Below, one piece after another: positions 1-8,240 of a stretch of DNA of 43,498 bases; position 1 is the stretch's first letter, and every line of letters begins with the position of its first letter. A model generated the notes under the pieces. That model was given only the letters and a program-made list of their open reading frames with translations. It made no database searches and was not told where the DNA came from. The translations under genes and the position numbers were made by a program. The stretch is from Thermoanaerobaculia bacterium (lineage in GTDB: Bacteria; Acidobacteriota; Thermoanaerobaculia; Multivoradales; J023), in the NCBI GenBank assembly GCA_028066595.1, contig JALCBJ010000056.1, forward strand, positions 1 to 43,498, in the 5' to 3' direction.

Positions 1-1489
1 AGATCGGAAAGAAAGGCTGCCCAGTGAGCCGGGCCTCGAGGCCCTCGTCCCCCATCCGTAATGTGAAGACAGCTCCAGGCGCCAGGATGAAGGTCCCTTC
101 GTACTCCACGAGCGCCTCACGGTCCAGCGAGATCTCCTGACGACTCGCGACGTCAGCCACGTCGGCCACCTTCTCTGCCCGCTGCACCCTACCTCCCTGA
201 GCCAACTCCACGGCCACGATCTTGCTGCTCTCGGAAACGAAGTGCAGGCTTGCGTCGACCTCGCCGAGCGCGTACCAGCCGTCGGACACGGGATGCAGCT
301 CGAAGCCGCTTTGTCCCGTCGCCTGGATCTTGAGAACGCCCTGATCCGCGAAGACGCCGAGACCGAATGCCGGTGTCATGCGGTACTGACCGAAAAGGCG
401 CTCGTCGATCGGCCTAGCCTCCTCCTCCGAAGGGTTCGGCGCGCTGGAGTCGTAGCCGAGAAGCTTCAATCCGAAGGAGGTAACGTCGGCATCGCCTGCC
501 ACGAGGATCGCGACGCCCTCGCCCGTGTCGGGGCTGAAACCCAGGAAGCTACCATGGCCTGCCGTGCGTCCGTTGTGCCAAACGACGGGCCCGCGGCTCG
601 TTTCGCAACGGTGCCAGACCCGGGTCACTGAGTAAGGCTCCGCTCTCTTCACGATCTCCAGATCCTTCGCAGAGGCGTGCCGAAGACCAGAGTCACCACC
701 AAGGTAGATCTGCGCCACCTTCGCCAGGTCACCAGTGGTGCTCCACAGCGCGCCTGCACCAGCCAGCGAATCCCGAAACGTCCATGCGGGTACTTTCTGG
801 CCGCCGGTGAAAGCCTCTGCGACATCACCCTGGGGTGCGGGACCCGTCGCCCCGAGACCTAACGGTTCGAGGACGCGAGCTCCCAGCGCCGCGAAGTATC
901 CGCGGCCGTCGACCCGACCCAGCAGATGACCGAGCAGACCGGCACCGAAGTTCGAATAGGAATAGAAGTCGCCTAATGGCTGCTGGGCGCGCGTGATCTC
1001 GAGACCCGCCATCAGCTCACTGGCTCCATACTCCGCGTAGGGATCGTTTCCGGCCGGGTTCAAATTCGCCGGAAGCCGCGGTAGGCCGCTGGAGTGGGTC
1101 GCCAGTTGGAGCAACGTGATGCCACGCAATCCAGCATTCCCCGGCTGGAAATCGTCACCCAGGATCTCGCCGATCGTGGTTTCGTAGGTCACGTCACCCG
1201 AGGACACCATCTCTGCCAGCAACAGGTTCGTGAACGGCTTGGTGACCGAGCCGATCTGAAACTGGGTTGCCTCCTGGACGCCTTGACCCGCAATGACGAA
1301 CTCGGTACCTCTCCGCAAGATCCAGACAGCCGACGCGGCCGACACCTCACCGGTGGCGACACGTTCGTCGAGCCAGCTGGCAATCTCTTTCTGGGACCCT
1401 CGAACGGGGGCGGATAGGAGCACGATGGGAATCAATACGAAGGCGAAGACGATCCAGGTCGATGTGTTGTGGCGCTTGCGTGGTCTCAT
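1..1489 (-). CDS. Serine hydrolase, beta-lactamase class C / penicillin-binding type (3' end cut by window edge)
   Basis: 496 codons are readable before the window edge. The stop lies outside, so this is partial. The ATG at 1489 follows a GAAGG-type ribosome site. The N-terminus has a hydrophobic export segment (WIVFAFVLIPIVLLSAP). The class C beta-lactamase fold is shown by the SxxK nucleophile motif in QIGSVTKPFTNLLL and by the YSN motif in FYSYSNFGAGLLG. Last come residues resembling the DUF3471-like C-terminal domain of such hydrolases (LVEYEGTFILAPGAVFTLRM). Enzymes of this family are exported and cleave D-Ala peptides, amides or esters; the substrate cannot be told from the sequence. 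It lies downstream of the sigma/membrane-protein pair on the same strand and may be its last gene. Confidence 0.87.
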   Translation of the reverse strand, partial: MRPRKRHNTSTWIVFAFVLIPIVLLSAPVRGSQKEIASWLDERVATGEVSAASAVWILRRGTEFVIAGQGVQEATQFQIGSVTKPFTNLLLAEMVSSGDVTYETTIGEILGDDFQPGNAGLRGITLLQLATHSSGLPRLPANLNPAGNDPYAEYGASELMAGLEITRAQQPLGDFYSYSNFGAGLLGHLLGRVDGRGYFAALGARVLEPLGLGATGPAPQGDVAEAFTGGQKVPAWTFRDSLAGAGALWSTTGDLAKVAQIYLGGDSGLRHASAKDLEIVKRAEPYSVTRVWHRCETSRGPVVWHNGRTAGHGSFLGFSPDTGEGVAILVAGDADVTSFGLKLLGYDSSAPNPSEEEARPIDERLFGQYRMTPAFGLGVFADQGVLKIQATGQSGFELHPVSDGWYALGEVDASLHFVSESSKIVAVELAQGGRVQRAEKVADVADVASRQEISLDREALVEYEGTFILAPGAVFTLRMGDEGLEARLTGQPFFPI

Positions 1490-1501
1490 GGCGCTTACCT
1501 T

Positions 1502-1565
1502 CCTATATGCCGTCATGGTCGTTGTTATTCAGACCTATATGCCGTCATGGTCGTTGTTATTCAGA
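1502..1565. repeat. Perfect 32-bp tandem duplication
   Basis: Two identical 32-bp units lie head to tail, at 1502-1533 and 1534-1565, each beginning cctatatgccgtcatggtcg. On the minus strand the upstream copy holds the last ten codons and stop of the membrane protein gene. The second copy is a non-coding echo placed before the ribosome site of the serine hydrolase gene. It widens the intergenic gap from about 13 to 45 bases. Confidence 0.95.
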
Positions 1566-2215
1566 TCCCGCGGCTGGCCGTCCTCTAGCTGAGCGAGTTG
1601 CTCGTCGAGCTCTTTCATGGCTACGCGGTACTGCCTTCGTGCCGCCACCAAATTGGCCTTGCCGATGGCGAAGTAGAAAAGCGCCACGGTTACGGAATAG
1701 ACGAGCGATAGCCACACGAAACCGCGAATCGAAACGAAGAGACCGATGACCCCCACGCCAATGGGTCCCAAATACCACGACCAGATGCTCTCTAGCAGCT
1801 CGGCTTGGGCACGCATCCCCTCGCGCTCCTTTCGCAGATACTCCATCACCGGGCGCTCAGGGTCGGACTTCGGAAGCTTGCGCCGCTCGCGCCACAGCCG
1901 CCACGGGACGTAGATCACCGTCGCCGTGAGAAACGCGCCAAATCCGAAGATCCACCATTCCTGCTTCTTCCAGGCCAACCAGCTGACCCAGACGAAGGCC
2001 GGAGCGATGAGGATGGCGACCACGGTCTCCAGGAGATCGCGAAAGACGATCTTCCGGCGCAGCATCTGCACCCGCGCCGGTGGCGAGGCCGCGACGGCCT
2101 CCGCCTCCGGGTCGTGGGCACTCTGCCATGAAGCCCGCAAGTCGGACCACTGCACTGCAGTTTTCCCATCATCGGGCTGTCGTTTCTCGTCCCGCGGGTT
2201 CGAAGTCGTCATCAC
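1535..2215 (-). CDS. Two- to four-TM membrane protein paired with an ECF sigma factor
   Basis: The 226 aa product has a polar N-terminus, then hydrophobic segments around residues 62-82 (LLETVVAILIAPAFVWVSWLA) and 88-105. A charged middle follows (RKLPKSDPERPV...RKEREGMRAQ), then two more helices near 145-165 and 168-185, and a charged C-terminal helix ending DLNNNDHDGI. The start overlaps the sigma factor stop: GTG at 2215 gives GTGA, and ATG at 2212 gives TGATG. Translation is therefore coupled. A membrane protein coupled to an ECF sigma factor is usually its anti-sigma factor or sensor. No zinc anti-sigma motif is visible, so that role is inferred from position only. Confidence 0.8.
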   Translation of the reverse strand: MMTTSNPRDEKRQPDDGKTAVQWSDLRASWQSAHDPEAEAVAASPPARVQMLRRKIVFRDLLETVVAILIAPAFVWVSWLAWKKQEWWIFGFGAFLTATVIYVPWRLWRERRKLPKSDPERPVMEYLRKEREGMRAQAELLESIWSWYLGPIGVGVIGLFVSIRGFVWLSLVYSVTVALFYFAIGKANLVAARRQYRVAMKELDEQLAQLEDGQPRDLNNNDHDGI

Positions 2216-2670
2216 CGGGACTCCACGTAGTCTTGATCGAATCGCTGCTTGAGTCGGGTCATACGCACGGCTACCGCGCCGGGGCTGAGACCCAACACTT
2301 CCCCGATCTCATGGCGGGTCAGGCCTTCCAGGTCCATCAGCAGCACGGCCCGGTTGACCGTCCCGAGGGAGCGCAGGAACGTCTCGAGGACACGGATCGG
2401 GTCCCGCGCCGAAGACGACGAGCACAATGTCTCCGGAACTTCAGTGCCAGTGATCTCCGGGCGTTTCTTCCGAACGTGAGACAGCGCGGTGTTGAGCGCC
2501 ACCCGGTAGACCCACGTGTCGATACTCGCTCGGCCCTCGAAGCTGCCGCCGCTCTTCCACAGCGCTAGCCGGATCTCCTGTAGGAGGTCCTGCCAATCGC
2601 CACCACCGTACTGACGAGCGATGCGCGCCAGCCGTCCACGGTGATCTTGGAGGATGTTCTCGAGGTCCAA
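2212..2670 (-). CDS. RNA polymerase sigma factor, ECF subfamily
   Basis: At 152 aa this is short but complete for an ECF sigma factor. Region 2 is at residues about 5-75: DWQDLLQEIRLALWKS corresponds to the DxxQEVFLRLW helix, and SIDTWVYRVALNTALSHVRKK to regions 2.3/2.4. After a Ser-rich linker, region 4 (about 95-150) carries a helix-turn-helix, LTRHEIGEVLGLSPGAVAVRM, which would bind the -35 element. It is the first gene of a coupled set with the membrane protein behind it. It diverges from the deaminase gene across about 140 bp that should hold both promoters. Confidence 0.9.
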   Translation of the reverse strand: MDLENILQDHRGRLARIARQYGGGDWQDLLQEIRLALWKSGGSFEGRASIDTWVYRVALNTALSHVRKKRPEITGTEVPETLCSSSSARDPIRVLETFLRSLGTVNRAVLLMDLEGLTRHEIGEVLGLSPGAVAVRMTRLKQRFDQDYVESR

Positions 2671-2809
2671 ATCGGGCTCCTGGTTCTTCTGGTCGGCCGA
2701 GCTTCCCGTCTCCCTCTCTTGGTCGCACCGAGACGCCGAGATTTACATCGGCATCTCGATTCGATCCGCGACATCGCGTCGGACAGGCCGGGTCTGCGAC
2801 AATAGCGGC

Positions 2810-3394
2810 GTGACCTACCCCAGCCTGACCCTCCAACTGCCACCCTGGATCCATGAAGTGATCCACGAGGTCGGCGGCGACATCCAGCGTTCCTTCGTCA
2901 CCGACGAAGAGCGTATGGGACTCGCGGTGGCGCTGTCGGCGCGCAGCGTCGAGGAAGGCGGCGGACCCTTCGGCGCCTGCGTGTTCGACGATTCCGGTCA
3001 TCTGGTCGCGCCGGGCGTCAATCTGGTAGTACCGGCAGGCACTTCCATAGCCCACGCCGAGATGGTGGCCCTGGCCCTGGCCCAGCAAGTCCTGGGCAGC
3101 TTCGACCTGGGCGCGGACGGCGTCGCCCGCCAGCTCGTCACCTCCACCGAGCCCTGTGCGCAATGCTTCGGGGCTGTGCCCTGGTCGGGTGTACGGCGGG
3201 TGGTATGCGGTGCGACCACCGAGGACGCGGAGGCCATCGGCTTCGACGAGGGGCCCAAGCCGGAACGCTGGATCGACGAGTTGCAGAGGCGAGGCATCGA
3301 GGTCCGCCTCGGTGTGCTTCGCGCCGAGGCCAACGCTGTGCTTCAGGACTACGCCACCCGCGGCGGCCCGATCTACAACGCCCAGACGGGCTAG
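2810..3394 (+). CDS. Nucleoside/guanine deaminase-like zinc enzyme
   Basis: The 194 aa product belongs to the cytidine/deoxycytidylate deaminase fold. The zinc site is complete: HAEM supplies the His ligand and catalytic Glu, and TSTEPCAQC supplies the PCxxC cysteines. The sequence between them (GGGPFGACVFDDSGHLVAPG) and the C-terminal GGPIYN are typical of the guanine deaminase / tRNA adenosine deaminase branch. I start it at the GTG at 2810, because the open frame upstream to 2654 runs antisense through the sigma gene and does not look coding. The likely reaction is hydrolytic deamination of a purine base or nucleoside in the cytosol. The exact substrate is not clear. The gene stands alone on its strand, 29 bp before the SGNH gene. 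Confidence 0.88.
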   Translation: MTYPSLTLQLPPWIHEVIHEVGGDIQRSFVTDEERMGLAVALSARSVEEGGGPFGACVFDDSGHLVAPGVNLVVPAGTSIAHAEMVALALAQQVLGSFDLGADGVARQLVTSTEPCAQCFGAVPWSGVRRVVCGATTEDAEAIGFDEGPKPERWIDELQRRGIEVRLGVLRAEANAVLQDYATRGGPIYNAQTG

Positions 3395-3423
3395 GTCCGA
3401 GTCCCGCACGGCAGCGTTCCATC

Positions 3424-4795
3424 ATGGGCCTTCGTCGCAAAGCAGCTGTCGTCGCTGTGAACCTGGCCTTGTTCCTGCTTCTGGCGGAGGTCGTGAGCTT
3501 GGGTGCCTACGCCTGGCAAACCGGTGCGCTCTACTACACCCACGAACCCGATCGATCCGTTCCGAAGTCCTCGGAACGCGTCGACGACTTCCGGCTGCAC
3601 CCATACTTCGGATACGTCTGGCGACCATGGCTTCGGGTCCACCCGCAACGCAACAATCATGGGTTCGTCAGTCCTCATGATTACCCGTTGGCGACGAGTC
3701 GAACGGTGATCGGGATCTTCGGTGGCTCGCTGGCTGCCAATCTAGCGACGTACGACGCCGAGCACGACGTCTTGCGCCCGCGTCTCGCTCGCCGACTGGG
3801 CCGAGAACCGGACGAGCTCCAAGTCCTCAACTTCGCCCAAGCAGGTTACAAACAGCCACAGCAACTCCTCGTGGCCACGTACTTCCGAGCGTTGGGGCAA
3901 CGGCTCGACCTGGCCATCAACCTCGACGGCTTCAACGAGGTGACCCTGGCCACCGCCAACGCCCTGGACGGCTGGCACCTCGCCATGCCGTCCCTGAGCC
4001 ACATCGGCCCGCTACACAACGTCGTCGAGTTCACGGGATCGTCATCCGACGCCCTGTCCCGAATGGTGAAGATCCGAAAGGCGTGGGATGGGTTTCCCAC
4101 CGGTACGAGCGCGCCTGGTCGCGCCGAGGCTGGGAGACAAGCACGGCAACGGGTTTTCTTTTCAACTGGATGCTGTGCAAGTACCACTTGCTGCGCTACC
4201 AACGTTCGTTCGACGAGCACACCGCTGCGCTAGAGAATGAGGGTGACTCCAGATCCTGGCTCTTTCTGGAGCAGGTCGAGAAGATCGAGGAGGATGACGA
4301 CGAGGGTCACGCGGCGGCCCTCATCGAGGCGGTTGAGCTCTGGGTCCGGGCCAGCCGTGAGTTTCACGGCCTCCAGACCGCGGCAGGCGACGCCTATCTC
4401 CACGTGATCCAACCCAACCAGTATTTCCAAACCGACCGCGTATTTCCCCCCGAAGAGCGGCGTATCGCGTTCTCGGAAGCAGCCCCGTTCGCACCCTTCG
4501 TGCCTCCGGGCTACCCTCTTCTGGAAGCCTCTTTGGACGAGATGAGAAGCAAGGGATCCAGGTCTGGAGTGGCGCGCGGCTCTTCGATGACGTGGCCGAG
4601 CCCGTCTACCGCGACGATTGCTGCCACCTCAACGACCTGGGTCATCGAATCTTGGCGGAGAAACTGGCGGACCTCGCTGGCGAGGTACTCACAACGGGAT
4701 CTGGCCCTAGCCTTGGCGCAGCTCCTCTACCGGCTCGACCCGCAGACCGCGACGAGCCGGGCCCAGGAGTGCCAGGAACGCGACGCCAGCGATGA
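3424..4795 (+). pseudogene. SGNH/GDSL-type hydrolase, broken by two single-base frameshifts
   Basis: Reading across three frames gives one protein of about 450 aa. Frame A (ATG 3424) has a membrane anchor or signal (AAVVAVNLALFLLLAEVVSLGAYAW), then the block I nucleophile region IGIFGGSLAANLA, and NFAQAGYKQPQQLLV. At the GGG run 4090-4092 the frame changes. The continuation (VSHRYERAWSRRGWE to LLEASLDEMRSKG) is collinear. At the GGG run 4553-4555 it changes again and gives IQVWSGARLFDD, followed by the block V catalytic Asp/His region YRDDCCHLNDLGHRILAE. One extra G at each run restores a single frame. The 3' end overlaps the convergent ADOP gene, so its true stop is uncertain. Such proteins are often ester hydrolases or acyl-transfer enzymes acting on glycans. 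Active only if the shifts are sequencing errors. Confidence 0.8.
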
Positions 4796-7403
4796 ATGCC
4801 GCCGTCGCTGGAACGATTCCAGGGAGCTCCCAGCCTCCGAGCTGCTGAATCGGGAGGTAGTGCCCGACCAGCACTGCGATCCAGGCTCCCACGAGAGCTC
4901 CGATCGCGACCTGCGCAAGGGCCCGCCGGAAGACGGCCGCGACGATGTGTCTCGGAGAGGCTCCGAGCGCGGCTCGGATGCCGATCTCCTTGCGCCGACG
5001 GCCGACGGTGAACGACATGAGGGAATAGATGCCGGCAGCGGAGAGGAGCAGCAGACTGAGGGTAGCGACCACGAGGGTCCCTGCTCCCACGTAGTTGCCG
5101 ATGGCTTTCTGGCGGTAGATCTCGTCGAGACGACGAACCTCTCCGAGACGCAGAGCCGGATCGACAGACCAGGTGGCGGATCGAAGCACACCGGCGGCGT
5201 TGGTAGGGTCGGTGTGGACTCGGATCGACAGGTTGACGGCAGATCGAGGTTCGGCGCGAGCCGGGTGATAGACCGCCGGATTGGCTGAATGCTTGTGAAT
5301 ATCCGCAGCGACGCCGACAATCTCGAACCACTCCTCGGAGCCTGAATCGGCGACGTCCTGGGTGCGTGACGGGTAGGCGATGCGGCGACCGATGGGGTTG
5401 TCTTCTCCCAGCATGTCGAGAGCGAAGGCGCGATTTACGATCACCGCGCTACGGCCCTCGTGGTAGTCCGCGGGGTCGAACGACCTGCCCGCCAGGATGG
5501 GCACCTGGAACACGTCGAAGAACGCCTGATCCACGTGGTTGACCTGGGTAACTCGCCCAATTCGAATCGGGCTCCCGAGAAGGCCCTCCTCCTCCTGCGC
5601 CCCTTCTTTCAGGATGGAGAACCAATGGCCATCACCGGGGGCGTAGGAGGCCACCGTGACCGCAGCTATTTCGGGTCGGGCCTCCAACCTGCGCACCAGG
5701 TCGAGCTGTCGCTGTTCGAATCGCGCATGGACCATCTCCGGATCGCCCTCTGCCAACGTGCCAGGTTTGAGCTCTGCCGTCAGATACCGCTCGGCCGCAA
5801 AACCCGGACCGAGTAGGCCCGAGCGCACCGTGCCCCAGACCATCTCGGCCGAGGTCGGCAACAAGGCCGTGGAAACGGCAACCTGAACCACGATGAGCAG
5901 GGTCCAGACCACGCCGAGCTGCGCTTGTTGGGACTGACCGCCCAGGGATTTGAGGCCGGCCTGCATGCCGCGTCCCGTGGCTCGCAGGGCCGGCAGCACG
6001 CCGGCGATCAGCGCCGCGAAGACAGCGAGGATCACGACCACCAATATCGTTCTCGGCGACAGGCTCAGATCCATCCAGAACGGCAGCTCTCCGTGAGCCT
6101 TGCGATCCGCTACCAGCTGCCAAACGGCGACGCGAGCGACGCCGAGTGCGACCGCACCCGCACATCCCGCCAGGACCAAGATCTCCAGGAAGAGCTGGAA
6201 GACGATGTGGAAGCGGCTGGCACCCAGGACGTAGCGGGCAGCGAATTCCTCCTGGCGCGTGATGGTGCGCGCGTACACGAGGATCGCCACGTTGACGCAC
6301 GGAGGCAGGAGCAACATCATGAAGACGAGGACTGCCAGATTGATCATCCAGCTGTCGATGTCGCTGAGAAACGCGCTGGCATAGGGAATGACCCGTAGGC
6401 CCGGCTCCGAAACAGCGGATTCGGCGGGCTCGTAGACCTCGGAGAGACCCACCCGGTTCAGCTCGGCGTGCGCTTGCTCGATCGCGACACCGTCTCCCAG
6501 GCGGGCAAAGACGAAGAGTCGTTCCGCACCGGCGTCGGGTGCATAGCTCTCGGGCCCGACATGGAGAGGAATCCAGTAGTGCTGCGCGATGGGAAAGCCG
6601 AACTCTTCCGGCATCACGCCTACGATGGTGTGAACTGTGCCGTCGAGCCGTACCTGCCGTCCGAGAACCTCGGGATCGGCCTGGAAATGCTGACGCCATG
6701 CCACGTGCCCGAGCACGAGAACCGGATCGGCCGAGGCGTGCTCGTCTTCCTTCAGTAGTGGCCGGCCGAGGGCCGGTTGAACTCGTGCCACCTGGAACCC
6801 CGAAGCTGAGATCTCAGCGACCTCGATGGCCTTTCCCGGCGTCGTGTTGCCCGGCTCATCGGTCTGGAGATTGCGCTCCACCAGCCGGAAAGCCCCGACC
6901 TGCTCGACGGTCCGCAGCGTGTCGCGCCAGCGCTCGAAGTCCTCGGGCAGAGTTCCCAATCCATCGCCCGTCTCCTGGTTCCAGCTCTGGACGGCGACCA
7001 CCCGATCGCCCTCGTCGAGGGGAAGGTCCGTACCGGCCATGAGTCCCAAGATCTCGAAGGCCACCGCGGCGAGAGTGATCACCACCGTCATCGCGAGGCC
7101 AGCGACCAAGGTCAAGCCCCACGACTTGCGCAGCATGCGAAGTCCCAGCTTGACATCCAGCCAGGAGCTGCCGATCCTCGGCAACCCGCGTCTCTCCGAC
7201 GCGGCTTCGCGAAGCTGTGTCAGATTGCCCAGCTCGATGCGCGCGCGGCGGCGCGCCTCCTTCGGCGACAAGCCCTGGCGGATCTTGCTCTCGACGGCCA
7301 TGTCGAGGTGCGCTTGAAGCTCCTCGTCGAAGTCACCGTCGGCGTCGCCGGGTCTGAGGAATCCGCGGATCCTTGCCATCGCGACTCTCAGGAAAGTCGG
7401 CAT
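4707..7403 (-). CDS. ADOP-family ABC transporter permease (MacB/FtsX type)
   Basis: The 898 aa product fits the ADOP (acidobacterial duplicated orphan permease) layout. Residues about 1-85 form the ADOP prefix (DFDEELQAHLDM, GLSPKEARRRARIELGN). A TM helix (LTLVAGLAMTVVITLAAVAF) and a MacB periplasmic core follow. Next comes a first FtsX block of three helices (NLAVLVFMMLLLPPCVNVAILVY to ILVVVILAVFAALIAGVLPALRA), then a second helix, periplasmic core and FtsX block (VVATLSLLLLSAAGIYSLMSF, RRKEIGIRAALGASP). The start is the ATG at 7403, one base after the padR stop; an upstream start at 7433 would overlap padR. Orphan permeases lack a linked ATPase. The substrate is unknown; a role in efflux or lipoprotein/envelope export is a family-level guess. 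The frame is intact throughout. Confidence 0.9.
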   Translation of the reverse strand: MPTFLRVAMARIRGFLRPGDADGDFDEELQAHLDMAVESKIRQGLSPKEARRRARIELGNLTQLREAASERRGLPRIGSSWLDVKLGLRMLRKSWGLTLVAGLAMTVVITLAAVAFEILGLMAGTDLPLDEGDRVVAVQSWNQETGDGLGTLPEDFERWRDTLRTVEQVGAFRLVERNLQTDEPGNTTPGKAIEVAEISASGFQVARVQPALGRPLLKEDEHASADPVLVLGHVAWRQHFQADPEVLGRQVRLDGTVHTIVGVMPEEFGFPIAQHYWIPLHVGPESYAPDAGAERLFVFARLGDGVAIEQAHAELNRVGLSEVYEPAESAVSEPGLRVIPYASAFLSDIDSWMINLAVLVFMMLLLPPCVNVAILVYARTITRQEEFAARYVLGASRFHIVFQLFLEILVLAGCAGAVALGVARVAVWQLVADRKAHGELPFWMDLSLSPRTILVVVILAVFAALIAGVLPALRATGRGMQAGLKSLGGQSQQAQLGVVWTLLIVVQVAVSTALLPTSAEMVWGTVRSGLLGPGFAAERYLTAELKPGTLAEGDPEMVHARFEQRQLDLVRRLEARPEIAAVTVASYAPGDGHWFSILKEGAQEEEGLLGSPIRIGRVTQVNHVDQAFFDVFQVPILAGRSFDPADYHEGRSAVIVNRAFALDMLGEDNPIGRRIAYPSRTQDVADSGSEEWFEIVGVAADIHKHSANPAVYHPARAEPRSAVNLSIRVHTDPTNAAGVLRSATWSVDPALRLGEVRRLDEIYRQKAIGNYVGAGTLVVATLSLLLLSAAGIYSLMSFTVGRRRKEIGIRAALGASPRHIVAAVFRRALAQVAIGALVGAWIAVLVGHYLPIQQLGGWELPGIVPATAAFIAGVAFLALLGPARRGLRVEPVEELRQG

Positions 7404-7404
7404 C

Positions 7405-7749
7405 TCAGGCCTCGGCCTTCTGCAGCAGCACACGGTCCATCACACCAGTGATGCGCTGCCAGTTCTCGGCCTCCGCTACGAGCGCCCTCCGTCCCGTCTT
7501 GGTGAGGGAGTAGAATTTGGCCTTGCGGTTGTTATCGGAGCGGCCCCACTGCGCCTCGATCCAACCCTTCTGCACCAGCCGCACCAAGCAGAGGTAGATC
7601 GTGCCCTGATTGACGGTCAAAGCCTTCTGCCCCACCTGCTCGATGCGCTGGGCAATGCCGTAGCCGTGCAGCGGACCCAGTTGCTCTAGGGTCTTGAGCA
7701 CCATCAGGTCGAGGGTGCCTTGGAGGATCGCGGACTGTTTGTCGGACAT
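7405..7749 (-). CDS. PadR-family transcriptional regulator
   Basis: The 114 aa product is a winged-helix regulator. LQGTLDLMVLKTLEQLGPLHGYGIAQRI is the recognition region, here cited by its ends LQGTLDL and HGYGIA. VNQGTIYLCLVRLVQKGWIEA and NNRKAKFYSLTKTGRRAL form the wing, and the C-terminal helix (AEAENWQRITGVMDRVL) serves dimerisation. This subtype is regularly found directly before ADOP permeases. Here it is one base from the ADOP start and surely in the same operon, where it probably represses its own promoter. A strong ribosome site (AAAGGAG) lies 9 bases before the ATG at 7749. Confidence 0.93.
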   Translation of the reverse strand: MSDKQSAILQGTLDLMVLKTLEQLGPLHGYGIAQRIEQVGQKALTVNQGTIYLCLVRLVQKGWIEAQWGRSDNNRKAKFYSLTKTGRRALVAEAENWQRITGVMDRVLLQKAEA

Positions 7750-7822
7750 GCAGTGCTTCTCCTTTGAGCTCGTCCCCCAAGAGCCCGATCGGACTCCTCT
7801 GGGATGTTAAGAGAAGAGTACG

Positions 7823-7833
7823 GGAGACTCTCC
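7823..7833. promoter_or_regulatory. Candidate PadR operator palindrome
   Basis: GGAGACTCTCC is a perfect 11-bp palindrome about 75 bp before the padR start, in a stretch of related GAGA/TCTC half-sites (gactcctct, agagaagag, agaggagag). PadR proteins commonly autoregulate by binding palindromes near their own promoter. Binding here is inferred from position alone. Confidence 0.3.
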
Positions 7834-7960
7834 TGTGGGTTTCATAGAGGAGAGCGCGCACCCATGAGAACGCTCACTCGAGCCCGTCCTCCACCATCTG
7901 TGCCCACTTCCTCAGGCAGACAAATGCACCGACCGGTGGACAGACTTGTCACCCAGAACG

Positions 7961-7988
7961 GACAGCTTCGAGACCCCTCGAAGCTGTC
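7961..7988. other. Perfect 12-bp stem, 4-nt loop hairpin in a divergent intergenic region
   Basis: GACAGCTTCGAG, loop ACCC, then CTCGAAGCTGTC: twelve pairs with no mismatch. No T-run follows on either strand, and both neighbouring genes point away from it, so an ordinary terminator role is unlikely. It could be a regulator site, a small-RNA element or a leader structure of the subtilase gene. Confidence 0.6.
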
Positions 7989-8240
7989 GTACCCTCAGTG
8001 GTTTCCAGCCGGGACAGCGGACTAAGAGGAAAGCTCGTGCTGCGATGCGCGGGGCCCGAACACTCTGGGGGATATCACTGCGAGTGGCAGACAACTTGCA
8101 ACTGCGTAATGGAAAGTGACGAAGGTCCTGCGCACTGAACTAGAACGGTAGCTCGTTCGAGCCACTCGGCCGCTTTGGCGAGCATGGAGATCCTCATGCG
8201 TTCAAGCCCCCCTACGAGTAATTTCCGAAGAGATCAGATC

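Larger units (their letters stand above)
7750..8240. other. Non-coding divergent region between padR and the subtilase gene
   Basis: This 491-bp gap must hold the promoters for the padR-ADOP operon (minus) and the subtilase (plus). I see no convincing gene; the short open frame from 7804 has no coding character or domain. Two structured sites are visible: a palindrome at 7823-7833 close to padR and a strong hairpin at 7961-7988, each listed separately. Confidence 0.6.

Noticed and set aside
1..16. The first nine bases match the beginning of a common sequencing adapter.
   Set aside because: The match ends after nine bases, and the serine hydrolase frame reads sensibly to the edge (LTGQPFFPI), so it is genomic.
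1502..1565. Possible minimal CRISPR.
   Set aside because: The units are adjacent with no spacer and there are only two; no cas genes.
2441..3409. Open frame of 322 codons on the minus strand, antisense to the deaminase.
   Set aside because: It lies opposite a gene with complete zinc motifs and has no domain pattern; a GC-rich shadow.
7804..8025. 73-codon open frame in the padR upstream region.
   Set aside because: No ribosome site, no domain, and it spans the strong hairpin; likely non-coding.
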